NCBI GenBank assembly: GCA_035708065.1
Contig: DASSTC010000084.1
Coordinates: forward strand, 1 to 62,927
DNA: 62,927 bases
Source: JAICUY01 sp035708065
GTDB lineage: Bacteria > Chloroflexota > Limnocylindria > QHBO01
Reading direction: 5' to 3'
Position 1 is the first letter of the stretch, and each line of letters starts with the position of its first letter. Shown here in pieces: positions 42,778 through 50,723 of this stretch. Position numbers and translations under genes: made by a program. Below the pieces are notes generated by a model, which was not told the DNA's origin, did no database searches, and saw only the letters and a program-made list of their open reading frames with translations.

Positions 42778-44187
42778 TTGGTAACTAGCGCGGCCATCGT
42801 CCTGGCCGCAGGCCAGGGAACCCGCATGCGTTCCCGGCTGCCCAAGGTCCTCCATCCGCTGGCCGGCAGACCGATGCTCGAGCACGTTCTCGCCACGCTG
42901 TCGCGCGCCGGGGTCGGCGAGACGGTGGTCGTCACCGGCCACGCTGCCGACCAGGTCGAGGCACTGCTCGACGGCCGTGCCGCGGTCGTTCGCCAGGAGC
43001 CACAGCTCGGCACCGCCGATGCGGTCCGCGTCGGCCTCGGCCGCGTGCCGAACACCGCGCGCCACGTGATCGTCACCAGCGGCGACGTGCCGCTGCTGCC
43101 CGCCGAGCTGTTCGGCGCGCTGCTCCACGAGCAGGCCGAGGGCGACGCGGTGATCGCCCTGCTGGCGGCGCGCGTCCCCGATCCGACCGGGTACGGCCGC
43201 ATCGTGCGGGACGCCGCCGGCTCCTGCCGGGCGATCGTCGAGGAGAAGGACGCCGACGACGCCACGAAGCGCATCGACGAGATCAATGTCGGCAGCTACT
43301 GCTTCGATGCCGCGTGGCTGCGTGCCAATGTCGGCGACGTCCCGGCCAGCCCGTCGGGCGAGTACTACCTCACCGACCTGGTGGCCCGCGCCGTCGCGGG
43401 AGGACGTCGCGTCGCGGTGGTCGGCGCGCCACGCGCCGAGCTGACCCTGGGGATCAACGACCGGGTGCAGCTGGCCGCCGGCGAGGAGCTGCTGCGCCGC
43501 GAGATCGCCGAGCGCCACATGCGCGCCGGGGTGACGATCGTCGACCCGGGCTCGACCCGCATCGACGCCGACGTGGAGATCGGACAGGACGCGCGCATCG
43601 AGCCGGGCACGACGCTGCTCGGCGGGACGGTGATCGGCCAGGAGGCGGTGATCGGGCCGGACGCGTTCGTGCGCGCCAGCCGCATCGGTCCGCGCACGGT
43701 CGTGTGGGCCAGCGTCGTCGAGGAGTCGACGGTGGCCGAGGACGTGCATATCGGCCCATTCAGCCACCTGCGACCGGGCTGCCAGATCGGACCGCGGTGC
43801 CGCATCGGCAACTACGCCGAGATCAAGCACGGCCACCTGGGCGCCGGGACGCAGCAGCATCACTTCAGCTACGTCGGTGACGCGGAGGTGGGGGAGCAGG
43901 TGAACATCGGTGCCGGCACGGTGACCGCCAACTTCGATGGGGAGCGCAAGAACACGACGGTCATCGGCGACGGTGCCTTCATCGGCTCCGACAGCATGCT
44001 CATCGCGCCGGTGACGATCGGCGAGGGCGCCAGGACCGGTGCCGGGGCGGTCGTCACCCGTGACGTCGCGCCGAACAGCACGGTGGTCGGCATGCCGGCA
44101 CGGCCGATCGAGCTGCGCCGGCGGCGCGCGCATGCGGTCGCCGGCGACGAACGGAACACGCAGCCAGGAGGCGGTTCGACCCCCTAG
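42778..44187 (+). CDS. glmU: Bifunctional UDP-GlcNAc pyrophosphorylase / glucosamine-1-P acetyltransferase
   Basis: Last two steps to UDP-GlcNAc. 469 residues from TTG 42778. N-terminal nucleotidyltransferase: LAAGQGTRMRSRLPKVLHPL; the sugar site GTADAVR and TSGDVPLL. The C-terminal left-handed beta-helix has many hexapeptide repeats (IGPDAFVRASRIGP, IGAGTVTANFDGERK) with the acetyltransferase histidine region around KHGHLGAG. Separated from glmM/glmS by ~14 kb and given its own promoter. One base before the next gene's ATG. Confidence 0.96.
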   Translation: MVTSAAIVLAAGQGTRMRSRLPKVLHPLAGRPMLEHVLATLSRAGVGETVVVTGHAADQVEALLDGRAAVVRQEPQLGTADAVRVGLGRVPNTARHVIVTSGDVPLLPAELFGALLHEQAEGDAVIALLAARVPDPTGYGRIVRDAAGSCRAIVEEKDADDATKRIDEINVGSYCFDAAWLRANVGDVPASPSGEYYLTDLVARAVAGGRRVAVVGAPRAELTLGINDRVQLAAGEELLRREIAERHMRAGVTIVDPGSTRIDADVEIGQDARIEPGTTLLGGTVIGQEAVIGPDAFVRASRIGPRTVVWASVVEESTVAEDVHIGPFSHLRPGCQIGPRCRIGNYAEIKHGHLGAGTQQHHFSYVGDAEVGEQVNIGAGTVTANFDGERKNTTVIGDGAFIGSDSMLIAPVTIGEGARTGAGAVVTRDVAPNSTVVGMPARPIELRRRRAHAVAGDERNTQPGGGSTP

Positions 44188-45573
44188 ATGCCCGAAGGCA
44201 ACAGTAGCGGCGCCACCGGCAACCCGGTCTTCGACATCGGCCTCGTGCTCGTCCTGATCGTCATCGGTGGCTTCTTCGCCGCTTCGGAGATCGCCCTGAT
44301 CACCGTCAAGCGCCATCGGCTGCAGCAGCTGGTGAGCGAGGGCAACGGGGCGGCGCGGGTCGCGAAGCGGCTGACCGAGGACCCGAGCCGCTTTCTCGCC
44401 ACGATCCAGATCGCGCTCACCTTCCTCGGCTTCATGGCGTCCGGCATCGGTGCCGTGTCGCTGTCGGGCGGCCTGCGCGACCTCATCGCCAGCGTGCCGC
44501 CCCTGGCCGATGCCGCCGGCACGATCAGCTTCGTCCTGATCACCCTGCTCATCGCCCTGGCCTCGATCATCATCGGTGAGCTCGTGCCGAAGACGCTGGC
44601 GCTCAGCTTCGCCGAGCGCTTCGCGCTGACCGTGGCCCGGCCGATCGGCTGGCTCGACACGATCCTGCGGCCGATCGTCTGGCTGGTGACCGGCATGAGC
44701 GGCTTCCTGGTGCGCATGCTCGGCGGCAAGGAGAAGCCGCAGGGCGGCTACCTGTCGACGGAGGAGCTGAAGATCCTCGTCGAGTCCGGCTCCGAGCAGG
44801 GCGGGATCGAGGAGGACGAGAAGGAGATGATCACCGGGGTCATCGAGCTCGCCGACAAGAAGGTCCACGAAGTGATGGTGCCGCGCATCGGGATCCGTGC
44901 CGTCGAGGTCGACGACCCGATCGACGCGGTGCTCGACGTCATCATCCGCGCCGGGCACTCGCGGGTGCCGGTCTACGACGACAGCCTGGACAACATCGTC
45001 GGCATCCTCTACGCCAAGGACATGCTGCCGTACCTCAAGGACAACGGGAGCGCGCCGCCGATCGACATCCGCGCCCTGGCCCGCACGCCGGTCTACGTCC
45101 CCGAGACGAAGGCGGTCGACGAGCTGCTCCACGAGATGCAGCTCGCCAAGCGCCACATCGCCATCGTGGTCGACGAGTACGGCGGGACGGCGGGCCTGAT
45201 CACGATGGAGGACGTCGTCGAAGAGATCGTCGGCGAGATCCAGGACGAGTACGATGTCGAGGAGCCGCTGGCGGTCGAGCTCGAGTCGGACGGGCGGCTG
45301 GTCTACCGGCTGGACGGCCGGGTCAGCATGGACGACCTGCGCGACCTGTTCGACATGGCCGATGACGAGGAGCCGGACGAGGAGGCGTACGACACGATCG
45401 GCGGCTTCATCATCCATCGCGAGGGGCGCATCCCGCTGCCCGGTGCGGAGCTCGACTTCCACGACGTGAAGCTGCGCGTCGAGTCGGCCGATTCGCGCCG
45501 CGTGGCGAAGGTCATCGCCGAGCGCGATCGGCCGCGAGTGCAGCCGGACGAGGAGCTGGCGGGCTCGGCCTAG
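44188..45573 (+). CDS. CNNM/CorC-HlyC family membrane protein (hemolysin family)
   Basis: 461 residues. N-terminal DUF21/CNNM domain with membrane segments near residues 14-36, 65-85 and 105-125 (FFAASEIALITVKRHRL, LGFMASGIGAVSLSGG, SIIIGELVPKTLAL). Two CBS domains follow (VMVPRIGIRAVEVDD, AKRHIAIVVDEYGGTAGLIT), then a C-terminal CorC_HlyC domain (LDGRVSMDDLRDLFDM to GFIIHREGRIPLPGAEL). Members are linked to magnesium/cobalt efflux; the hemolysin name is historical. It converges with the polyprenyl synthase, sharing a CTAG stop. Confidence 0.92.
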   Translation: MPEGNSSGATGNPVFDIGLVLVLIVIGGFFAASEIALITVKRHRLQQLVSEGNGAARVAKRLTEDPSRFLATIQIALTFLGFMASGIGAVSLSGGLRDLIASVPPLADAAGTISFVLITLLIALASIIIGELVPKTLALSFAERFALTVARPIGWLDTILRPIVWLVTGMSGFLVRMLGGKEKPQGGYLSTEELKILVESGSEQGGIEEDEKEMITGVIELADKKVHEVMVPRIGIRAVEVDDPIDAVLDVIIRAGHSRVPVYDDSLDNIVGILYAKDMLPYLKDNGSAPPIDIRALARTPVYVPETKAVDELLHEMQLAKRHIAIVVDEYGGTAGLITMEDVVEEIVGEIQDEYDVEEPLAVELESDGRLVYRLDGRVSMDDLRDLFDMADDEEPDEEAYDTIGGFIIHREGRIPLPGAELDFHDVKLRVESADSRRVAKVIAERDRPRVQPDEELAGSA

Positions 45574-46625
45574 GCCTCGATGATCGTCTGCACGACCGAT
45601 TCGAGCTCGCCGCGACGCTCGTTCGGCACCGGCAGCGCGCGCAGATCCTCGAGCGCGATGTCGCGGTAGCGCCGCGCCTCGGCCTCGGCGTGCGTCCGTG
45701 CGCCGCATCGGTCCAGGATGGCAAGCACCTCGTCGACTCCGTCGGGCGACATCGCCACGTCGACGTCGGGCACCGGCATGCCGTCACTGGCACGCGTGGC
45801 GGGCCGGTAGATCTCGCGCAGCCGGTCGGCATCGGTGGGGGCGGCATGCTCGAGCGCCCAGACGAGCGGCAGCGTCTTCTTGCGCTTGCGGATGTCACCG
45901 GCGGTCGGCTTCCCCGAGTCGGACGACTGCCAGAAGCTGCCCTTCACGTCATCGGCGATCTGGAAGGCGATGCCCAGGTCGTAGCCGAAGCGCCGGTACG
46001 CCTCGACGGTCGGCTCGTCATCGGTCGCCAGCAGGGCGCCGGCCTGCACTGCCGCCGCGAGCAGCGCGGCGGTCTTCTTGCCGATCATCTCGAGATACTC
46101 GTCGACCGTCACGTCGGCACGCTGCTCGAAGGTGATGTCCAGGAACTGTCCCTCGGTCAGCGCCAGGCAGGTCTCGTCGTAGATGCGCATCAGGTCGAGC
46201 AGCTTGCCGTCCTCGAACTGGCCGCTGTCCCTGAGCCGGTACAGGGCCAGGCGGGACAGCGCGAACATCGCGTCGCCGGCGTTGATCGCCAGCGGGATGC
46301 CCCATACCGCCCACAGCGTCGGCCGATGATGGCGCGCCCGGTCGCCGTCCTCGATGTCGTCGTGCACCAGGCTGAAGTTGTGGCCGAGCTCGACGGCCGC
46401 GGCGCCCGGCAGCGCGTCGCGATAGTGCCCCGAGAGCGACTGGTAGGCGAGCAGGCCGAGCAGCGGACGGATGCGCTTGCCGCGCGGCCGGTCGCCGTCC
46501 AGTCCGAGGTGGTAGGCGAGCATCTCGTAGAGCGGGCGGGTGTGTCCGTCGCGCTCGGCGAGCACGCTCTCCATCTCCGCCTCAATGTCGGCGAGGAGCT
46601 CGCTAAACTCGGCCCTGATGTCCAC
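45570..46625 (-). CDS. Polyprenyl (geranylgeranyl-type) diphosphate synthase
   Basis: Trans-prenyltransferase that elongates allylic diphosphates with IPP. 351 residues from GTG 46625; ATG 46664 would add 13 residues but would place the -10 inside the gene. First Asp-rich motif LVHDDIEDGD and RHHRPTLWAVWG are complete. The second motif FQIADDVKG has the shortened DDxxG form with SSDSGKPTAGDIRKRKKTLP after it, a subfamily found in Actinobacteria and Chloroflexota. Chain length cannot be read with certainty. Divergent from recO, convergent with the CNNM gene. Confidence 0.88.
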   Translation of the reverse strand: MDIRAEFSELLADIEAEMESVLAERDGHTRPLYEMLAYHLGLDGDRPRGKRIRPLLGLLAYQSLSGHYRDALPGAAAVELGHNFSLVHDDIEDGDRARHHRPTLWAVWGIPLAINAGDAMFALSRLALYRLRDSGQFEDGKLLDLMRIYDETCLALTEGQFLDITFEQRADVTVDEYLEMIGKKTAALLAAAVQAGALLATDDEPTVEAYRRFGYDLGIAFQIADDVKGSFWQSSDSGKPTAGDIRKRKKTLPLVWALEHAAPTDADRLREIYRPATRASDGMPVPDVDVAMSPDGVDEVLAILDRCGARTHAEAEARRYRDIALEDLRALPVPNERRGELESVVQTIIEA

Positions 46626-46631
46626 GGGCAC

Positions 46632-46637
46632 AGCGTA
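46632..46637 (-). promoter_or_regulatory. -10 element of the polyprenyl synthase gene, leaderless type
   Basis: On the minus strand TACGCT ends 6 nt before the GTG start at 46625, predicting a leaderless mRNA. No good -35 is visible. This position supports GTG 46625 over ATG 46664 as the start. Confidence 0.4.
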
Positions 46638-46673
46638 CCCGACCCGTACGGCCGAGGGGATCATGCACCTCGC

Positions 46674-46706
46674 AGAGCAGCTGAAGAGCAGCTGAAGAGC
46701 AGGTGA
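46674..46706 (+). repeat. Three tandem 11-nt repeats before recO
   Basis: AGAGCAGCTGA occurs perfectly at 46674-46684 and 46685-46695 and with one change (AGAGCAGGTGA) at 46696-46706, ending one base before the recO ATG. Each unit contains the palindrome CAGCTG, and 11 nt is about one helical turn. It lies in the divergent promoter region of recO and the polyprenyl synthase gene. Confidence 0.85.
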
Positions 46707-46707
46707 C

Positions 46708-47514
46708 ATGAGCCCGCGCTCGCGCCTGTACAAGACCGAGGCGATCGTCCTGCGCAGCATGGACCTCGGCGAAGCCGACCGGGTGCTCACCGTCCTGACG
46801 CCGCGCCTCGGCAAGCTGCGCATCATCGGCAAGGGGATTCGCCGGCCGCGCTCGCGCCTCGGCGGCGGGCTGGAGCCGTTCAGCGACGTCCACCTCGTGC
46901 TGGCGGTCGGCCGCACGTTCGACGTGGTGACCGGCGTTGCGCTCGAGGACCCGCACCTCGGGCTGCGCAACGACCTGCACTCGACCGCCGCGGCCTGGTA
47001 CGTCGTCGAGCTGGCCGACCGCTTCTGCGAGGGAGCTGCCGACTCGCACGGCGCCTTCGTCCTGCTGGCCCAGGCGCTCGCGGCACTCGACGCCCCGGCC
47101 GATGCGGTCTCGCGCGAGGTCGTGGCGCGCTGGTTCGAGCTCCACCTGCTCGACGCCATGGGCTTCCGTCCCGAGCTGTCGCGCTGCCTGGAGTGCGGCG
47201 CGCCGATCACGCCCGAGGGCAATGCCTTCTCGCCGGTCGCGGGCGGCGTGCTGTGCGCGACGTGCGCGACGGCAGACCTCGGCGCGCGCTCGATCTCGAC
47301 CGATGCCCTGAAGGTGCTGCGCCACCTCCAGCGCTCCGAGCTGGTGGCGGTGCTCCGCCTGTCGCTGTCGGTGCGGCTGCACCGTGAGGTCGAGCGGCTG
47401 CTGCACGACACCGTCTCGGCGGTCCTGGAGCGTGAGCTGCGCTCGCGCGACTTCCTCGAGGAGGTGGCGGCGCGCCAGGCAACCACCAGTGGCGCCGTCC
47501 CCGTTCGTCGCTGA
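46708..47514 (+). CDS. recO: DNA repair protein RecO
   Basis: Loads RecA with RecF/RecR by displacing SSB. 268 residues: N-terminal OB fold (YKTEAIVLRSMDLGEADRVLTVLT, cited in part: TEAIVLRSMDLGEADRV), central helices, and a zinc site CLECG...CATC. The C-terminal helix continues to the end. A 313-nt non-coding gap with a large inverted repeat follows. Confidence 0.95.
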   Translation: MSPRSRLYKTEAIVLRSMDLGEADRVLTVLTPRLGKLRIIGKGIRRPRSRLGGGLEPFSDVHLVLAVGRTFDVVTGVALEDPHLGLRNDLHSTAAAWYVVELADRFCEGAADSHGAFVLLAQALAALDAPADAVSREVVARWFELHLLDAMGFRPELSRCLECGAPITPEGNAFSPVAGGVLCATCATADLGARSISTDALKVLRHLQRSELVAVLRLSLSVRLHREVERLLHDTVSAVLERELRSRDFLEEVAARQATTSGAVPVRR

Positions 47515-47528
47515 CCGTCCGCGCAAAC

Positions 47529-47683
47529 GCTTCCCGCTGAGCGGGCGTATCGGCCATCGAGCCAACCAGAAGGGCCGTTCAATGGTCGGTATTCCCACTC
47601 CACGAGCGTTACGGCCAACGAAGGGCCGTGAATCGGCCCTGGCGCGCGTTTGCCTGGCCGATACGCCCGCTGGGTGGGAACGC
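47529..47683 (+). repeat. Large nested inverted repeat, possible structured RNA
   Basis: Outer arms AGCGGGCGTATCGGCCA (47540-47556) and its exact reverse complement (47655-47671) form 17 pairs. They are flanked by GCTTCCC (47529-47535) and GGGAA-C-GC (47676-47683), which extend the helix imperfectly. Inside, AGGGCCGTTCA (47571-47581) faces TGAATCGGCCCT (47629-47640). A crossing pair GCAAACGC (47523-47530) / GCGTTTGC (47646-47653) could form an alternative or pseudoknotted structure. The 3' edge GGGTGGGAACGC resembles the T-box motif GGGTGGNACCGC, and the gene downstream is glycyl-tRNA synthetase, but specifier and stem I features were not recognised. Confidence 0.7.
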
Positions 47684-47814
47684 ACGGCATCCGCGGCCGG
47701 ACCAGCGCCCGCAGCGCGCGGCACGTCACGAGGCCGTCCCTGGGTGCCCGATGCAGCGTCACTCCCAGCACTGCATGGTCGGATACGGCGCCGAGCTGAG
47801 GCATCGGCCTCGGG

Positions 47815-47820
47815 TAGACT
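47815..47820 (+). promoter_or_regulatory. -10 element of glyS, leaderless type
   Basis: TAGACT ends 7 nt before the glyS ATG (47828). There is no Shine-Dalgarno sequence in between, so a leaderless transcript is predicted. If real, the upstream inverted repeat would not be part of this particular mRNA. Confidence 0.5.
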
Positions 47821-47827
47821 CGACGGC

Positions 47828-49201
47828 ATGCCTGCGCCGAACATGGACGTCATCGTCAGCCTCGCCAAGCGACGCGGCTTCGTCTTCCCGTCGAGCGAGA
47901 TCTACGGCGGCATGGCGGGGTTCTGGGACTACGGCCCGCTCGGCGTCGAGCTGAAGAACAACGTCAAGCAGGCGTGGTGGCGCGAGATGGTCACGCGCCG
48001 CGACGATGTCGTCGGGCTCGATGCGGCGATCATCATGAACCCACGGGTCTGGGAGGCATCGGGCCATGTCGCCGGCTTCAGCGACCCGATGGTCGACTGC
48101 CGCAACTGCAAGCTCCGCTTCCGGGTCGAGGACCTCAAGGGTCCGCCGTCGGAGATCGCCTGCCCGAACTGCGGCCAGCACGGCACGCTCACCGAGCCGC
48201 GGCAGTTCAACCTGATGTTCAGCACCCACGTCGGACCGGTCGCCGAGGATGCATCGGTCGCCTACCTGCGCCCGGAGACCGCGCAGGCGATGTTCGTCCA
48301 GTTCGAGAACGTGGCGACCACCATGCGACGCAAGCTGCCGTTCGGTATCGCGCAGATCGGGCGCAGCTTCCGCAACGAGATCACGCCGGGCAACTTCATC
48401 TTCCGTGACCGAGAGCTCGAGCAGATGGAGATGGAGTTTTTCGTCCACCCGCGCGACGAGGACGAATGGTTCACCTACTGGGTCGACTTCCGCCACCGGT
48501 GGTGGACCGATGCACTGGGCATCGATGCCGCCAACCTGCGCCTGCGCCCGCACGACCCCGACGAGCTGAGCCACTACTCGACGCAGACGACCGATATCGA
48601 GTACCGCTTCCCGATCGGCTGGTCGGAGCTGGAGGGAATCGCCGATCGCACCGACTACGACCTGAAGGCCCACGCCGCGGCGAGCGGCAAGCGGCTGGCG
48701 ATCTTCGACGAGACGACCGGCGAGCACGTGGTGCCCTACGTCATCGAGCCGGCGGCCGGCGTGGACCGCGCGGTGCTCACCGTCCTGATCGACGGCTACG
48801 AGGAGCAGCAGCTCGAGCGCGAGAAGCGGGTCGTGCTGCACATCAAGCCGTCACTGGCGCCGGTCAAGGCGGCGGTCCTGCCGCTGCTTCGCAACCGGCC
48901 CGAGCTCGTCGAGCGCGCCCGCGCTCTGGCGGCCGACCTGCGCGAGGTCGTGCCGTCGATGTACGACGACACCGCCTCGATCGGCAAGCTCTACCGCCGC
49001 CAGGACGAGATCGGCACGCCCTTCTGCGTGACCGTCGACGTCGAGTCGCTCGAGGACGGCGCTGCCACCATCCGCGAGCGCGACTCGATGACCCAGGAGC
49101 GCGTTGCGCTGGCCTCGATCCCCGAGCATGTCGCCGACCTGGTCGCCGGCCGCGCGGTGTGGAGCGGGGTGCCGCGCGAGGTCGCGGCGGTCGAGTCGTG
49201 A
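47828..49201 (+). CDS. glyS: Glycyl-tRNA synthetase, single-chain alpha2 type
   Basis: Charges tRNA-Gly. 457 residues, class II fold: SLAKRRGFVFPSSEIYGG, then class II motifs (QIGRSFRNEITPGNFIFR; the QMEMEFFV active-site strand) and a C-terminal anticodon-binding domain (VDRAVLTVLIDGYEEQQL at its junction). Zinc-type cysteines CRNC and CPNC lie in the insert near residues 95-120. This is the homodimeric GlyQS form, not the two-subunit alpha2beta2 one. Its stop overlaps the GTG of the next gene. Confidence 0.96.
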   Translation: MPAPNMDVIVSLAKRRGFVFPSSEIYGGMAGFWDYGPLGVELKNNVKQAWWREMVTRRDDVVGLDAAIIMNPRVWEASGHVAGFSDPMVDCRNCKLRFRVEDLKGPPSEIACPNCGQHGTLTEPRQFNLMFSTHVGPVAEDASVAYLRPETAQAMFVQFENVATTMRRKLPFGIAQIGRSFRNEITPGNFIFRDRELEQMEMEFFVHPRDEDEWFTYWVDFRHRWWTDALGIDAANLRLRPHDPDELSHYSTQTTDIEYRFPIGWSELEGIADRTDYDLKAHAAASGKRLAIFDETTGEHVVPYVIEPAAGVDRAVLTVLIDGYEEQQLEREKRVVLHIKPSLAPVKAAVLPLLRNRPELVERARALAADLREVVPSMYDDTASIGKLYRRQDEIGTPFCVTVDVESLEDGAATIRERDSMTQERVALASIPEHVADLVAGRAVWSGVPREVAAVES

Positions 49202-49938
49202 GCGCGCCGTTCAACGAGGTCCAGGCGGCGCTGGCGCGCGGCGACTACGACGGTGTGCTGCGGCTGACCCAGGCGCTGCTCGCCTCGCGACCCGGGGACG
49301 ATGCCTCGCACGAGATGCGGGCGCGCGCGCTGCTGGCGCTCGGTCGCCTGGACGAGGCCGAGCGTGAGGCCGACGACGCGGTGCGGCTCGACCCAGAGGA
49401 GATCCGCTACCGCGAGCTGCTGGCCGAGATCCTGAGCGCGCGCGGCGCGCATCGCGACGCGGCCGAGGAGTTCGGCGAGCTGGCACGCAACGATCCGCGA
49501 CAGGCGGACTGGACGCTGGCGGAGGCGCGCGAGCGCCTCGACGCCGCGCAGCCGGCGCTCGGTGCCGAGGCGGCGCGTCGTGCGGTGCGCCTCGATCCGC
49601 GTAACGGGCGGGCGCAGCTCGAGCTGTCGCGCGCGCTGGCGCGAACCGGGGATGGGCATGGGGCGTTGAATGCCGCGGGTGCCGCGCTGCGCCTGCTCGG
49701 TGGCCTGCCCGAGGCGCGCGAGGCGCTGGCCGACGCGGAGTGGCTGGCCGACCAGGACGCCGCGGCGTTCGGCGAGTTCCGCGCGCTCACCCGGGAGCTC
49801 GAGGGAGCCGATCGCGAGCGCGTCCTGGGGAAGGCGCGCACGCTCTACCGACAGAACACCGGATGGTTCGGCCGGCTCGTGGCTGCGGTGCCGGCCGTCT
49901 TCGACCTCGCCTTCCGCAACGGCTGGATCGGCGTCTGA
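49198..49938 (+). CDS. TPR-repeat protein, unknown function
   Basis: 246 residues from GTG 49198 (GTGA overlap with glyS). Several tetratricopeptide-like repeats, for example ALLALGRLDEAEREADDAVRLDP and AELLSARGAHRDAAEEFGEL-like segments (cited in part: GRLDEAEREADDAVRLDP, SARGAHRDAAEEF, EAARRAVRLDPRNGRAQ). The C-terminus LVAAVPAVFDLAFRNGWIG could be an amphipathic or membrane-associated helix. It probably acts as a protein-interaction scaffold; no partner can be named from sequence. Confidence 0.75.
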   Translation: MSAPFNEVQAALARGDYDGVLRLTQALLASRPGDDASHEMRARALLALGRLDEAEREADDAVRLDPEEIRYRELLAEILSARGAHRDAAEEFGELARNDPRQADWTLAEARERLDAAQPALGAEAARRAVRLDPRNGRAQLELSRALARTGDGHGALNAAGAALRLLGGLPEAREALADAEWLADQDAAAFGEFRALTRELEGADRERVLGKARTLYRQNTGWFGRLVAAVPAVFDLAFRNGWIGV

Positions 49939-49960
49939 GGAAACGGTGCCCGGGTCGGCG

Positions 49961-49966
49961 TATCCT
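49961..49966 (+). promoter_or_regulatory. -10 element of the methyltransferase gene, leaderless type
   Basis: TATCCT ends 6 nt before GTG 49973. No ribosome site fits in the gap, so the mRNA would be leaderless if this element is used. Confidence 0.45.
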
Positions 49967-49972
49967 GCGGCC

Positions 49973-50635
49973 GTGGACGAGCCAGCCGAACCGTCCTGCT
50001 GCACGCCGGCCGATGCCCGGGTTGCCCGCCGCTTCGACGCGCGTGCCGCGCAGTGGGCGGACGGCGAGGCGTTCCCGGCGATGGTGCCCGTCTCCGCGGC
50101 GCTCCTCTCGCTGCTTGACGACGCCGGAGAGGCCAACCCGAGCGTCCTCGAGCTCGGCTGCGGCACCGGCGCGCTGTCCGTTGCGCTGCTGAGCGCCGGG
50201 GCCACGAACGTGTCGGGTGTCGACCTGTCGCCGCGGAGCCTCGGCGTGGCCGAGCGACGAGCCGCGTCCGCCGGATTCGCCGACCGTGCCAGCTTCGTGG
50301 CCGGCAACGCCGCATCGGTTGCACTCGTCGCGCACGACTGGGTGATCCTCGACCGATCACTCTGCTGCTTTGCCGATGCGCCGGCACTGCTCGAATCGGC
50401 GCTCTCGGCTGCCCGACGGCGGATCGCGCTGTCGGTGCCCGAGTCACGTGGTTGGCGCGGGCTGCTGAACCACCTGATCTGGCGCGTCGAGAACCTGTGG
50501 GACCGCATCAGCGGCGGCTGCCCGGGCTATGTCCACGACCTGCGGCGCATCGAGACGCGCTTGGCGCGAGCCGGGTTCAAGCGGCAGCGGTCGAAGCGCA
50601 TCGGTCTGTGGTTCGCGGGCGTCTACGAGCGCTGA
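49973..50635 (+). CDS. Class I SAM-dependent methyltransferase
   Basis: 220 residues from GTG 49973. SAM motif I is VLELGCGTGALSVALL (about residues 59-74), with VSGVDLSPRSL and FVAGNAASVA after it; DWVILDRSLCCF corresponds to motif IV. The region after it (PESRGWRGLLNHLIWRVENL, then GYVHDLRRIETRLARAGF) is shared with a family of uncharacterised small-molecule methyltransferases distantly like Mg-protoporphyrin methyltransferase. The substrate is unknown. Two cysteines precede the fold (SCCTPADA). Confidence 0.82.
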   Translation: MDEPAEPSCCTPADARVARRFDARAAQWADGEAFPAMVPVSAALLSLLDDAGEANPSVLELGCGTGALSVALLSAGATNVSGVDLSPRSLGVAERRAASAGFADRASFVAGNAASVALVAHDWVILDRSLCCFADAPALLESALSAARRRIALSVPESRGWRGLLNHLIWRVENLWDRISGGCPGYVHDLRRIETRLARAGFKRQRSKRIGLWFAGVYER

Positions 50636-50658
50636 GACGCGGCAGTCGATAGGGCGGG

Positions 50659-50680
50659 TGCGGTTCCTGCGGGCACCGCA
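50659..50680 (+). promoter_or_regulatory. Inverted repeat in the ppdK promoter (possible operator)
   Basis: TGCGGT (50659-50664), 10-nt spacer, ACCGCA (50675-50680): perfect dyad ending 3 nt before the -10 hexamer of ppdK. It covers the expected -35/spacer region, so it could be a repressor site; it could also be the 3' stem of the upstream transcript. Confidence 0.45.
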
Positions 50681-50683
50681 CGG

Positions 50684-50689
50684 TACAAT
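50684..50689 (+). promoter_or_regulatory. -10 element upstream of ppdK
   Basis: TACAAT at 50684-50689, 34 nt before the ppdK ATG. No convincing -35 is visible at the usual distance, which is occupied by the inverted repeat 50659-50680. Confidence 0.5.
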
Positions 50690-50723
50690 CGAAGGCCCAG
50701 TCGCACGAGGATCTGCCCGACCC

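Larger units (their letters stand above)
47515..47827 (+). other. recO-glyS intergenic region with large nested inverted repeat
   Basis: The gap is 313 nt with no supported gene. The first half holds the inverted repeat described separately (47523-47683). The remainder (47684-47814) is plain G+C-rich sequence without a recognised site until the -10 of glyS at 47815. The in-frame extension of glyS through this region lacks homology and is not accepted. Confidence 0.6.

Noticed and set aside
44188..45573. Hemolysin (toxin) function
   Set aside because: The domain order CNNM-CBS-CBS-CorC_HlyC is that of membrane ion-transport related proteins; the toxin name is historical.
46674..46706. CRISPR-like array
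   Set aside because: The three repeats are 11 nt, directly tandem without spacers, and no cas genes are present.
47672..47690. Confident call of a glycine T-box riboswitch
   Set aside because: The core motif has mismatches (GGGTGGGAACGC), no specifier loop or antiterminator pairing could be traced, and a promoter-like element lies downstream; kept only as a hypothesis.
47384..47827. Extension of glyS upstream into the recO gene
   Set aside because: The added sequence is low-complexity and crosses the large inverted repeat; GlyRS homology begins near ATG 47828.
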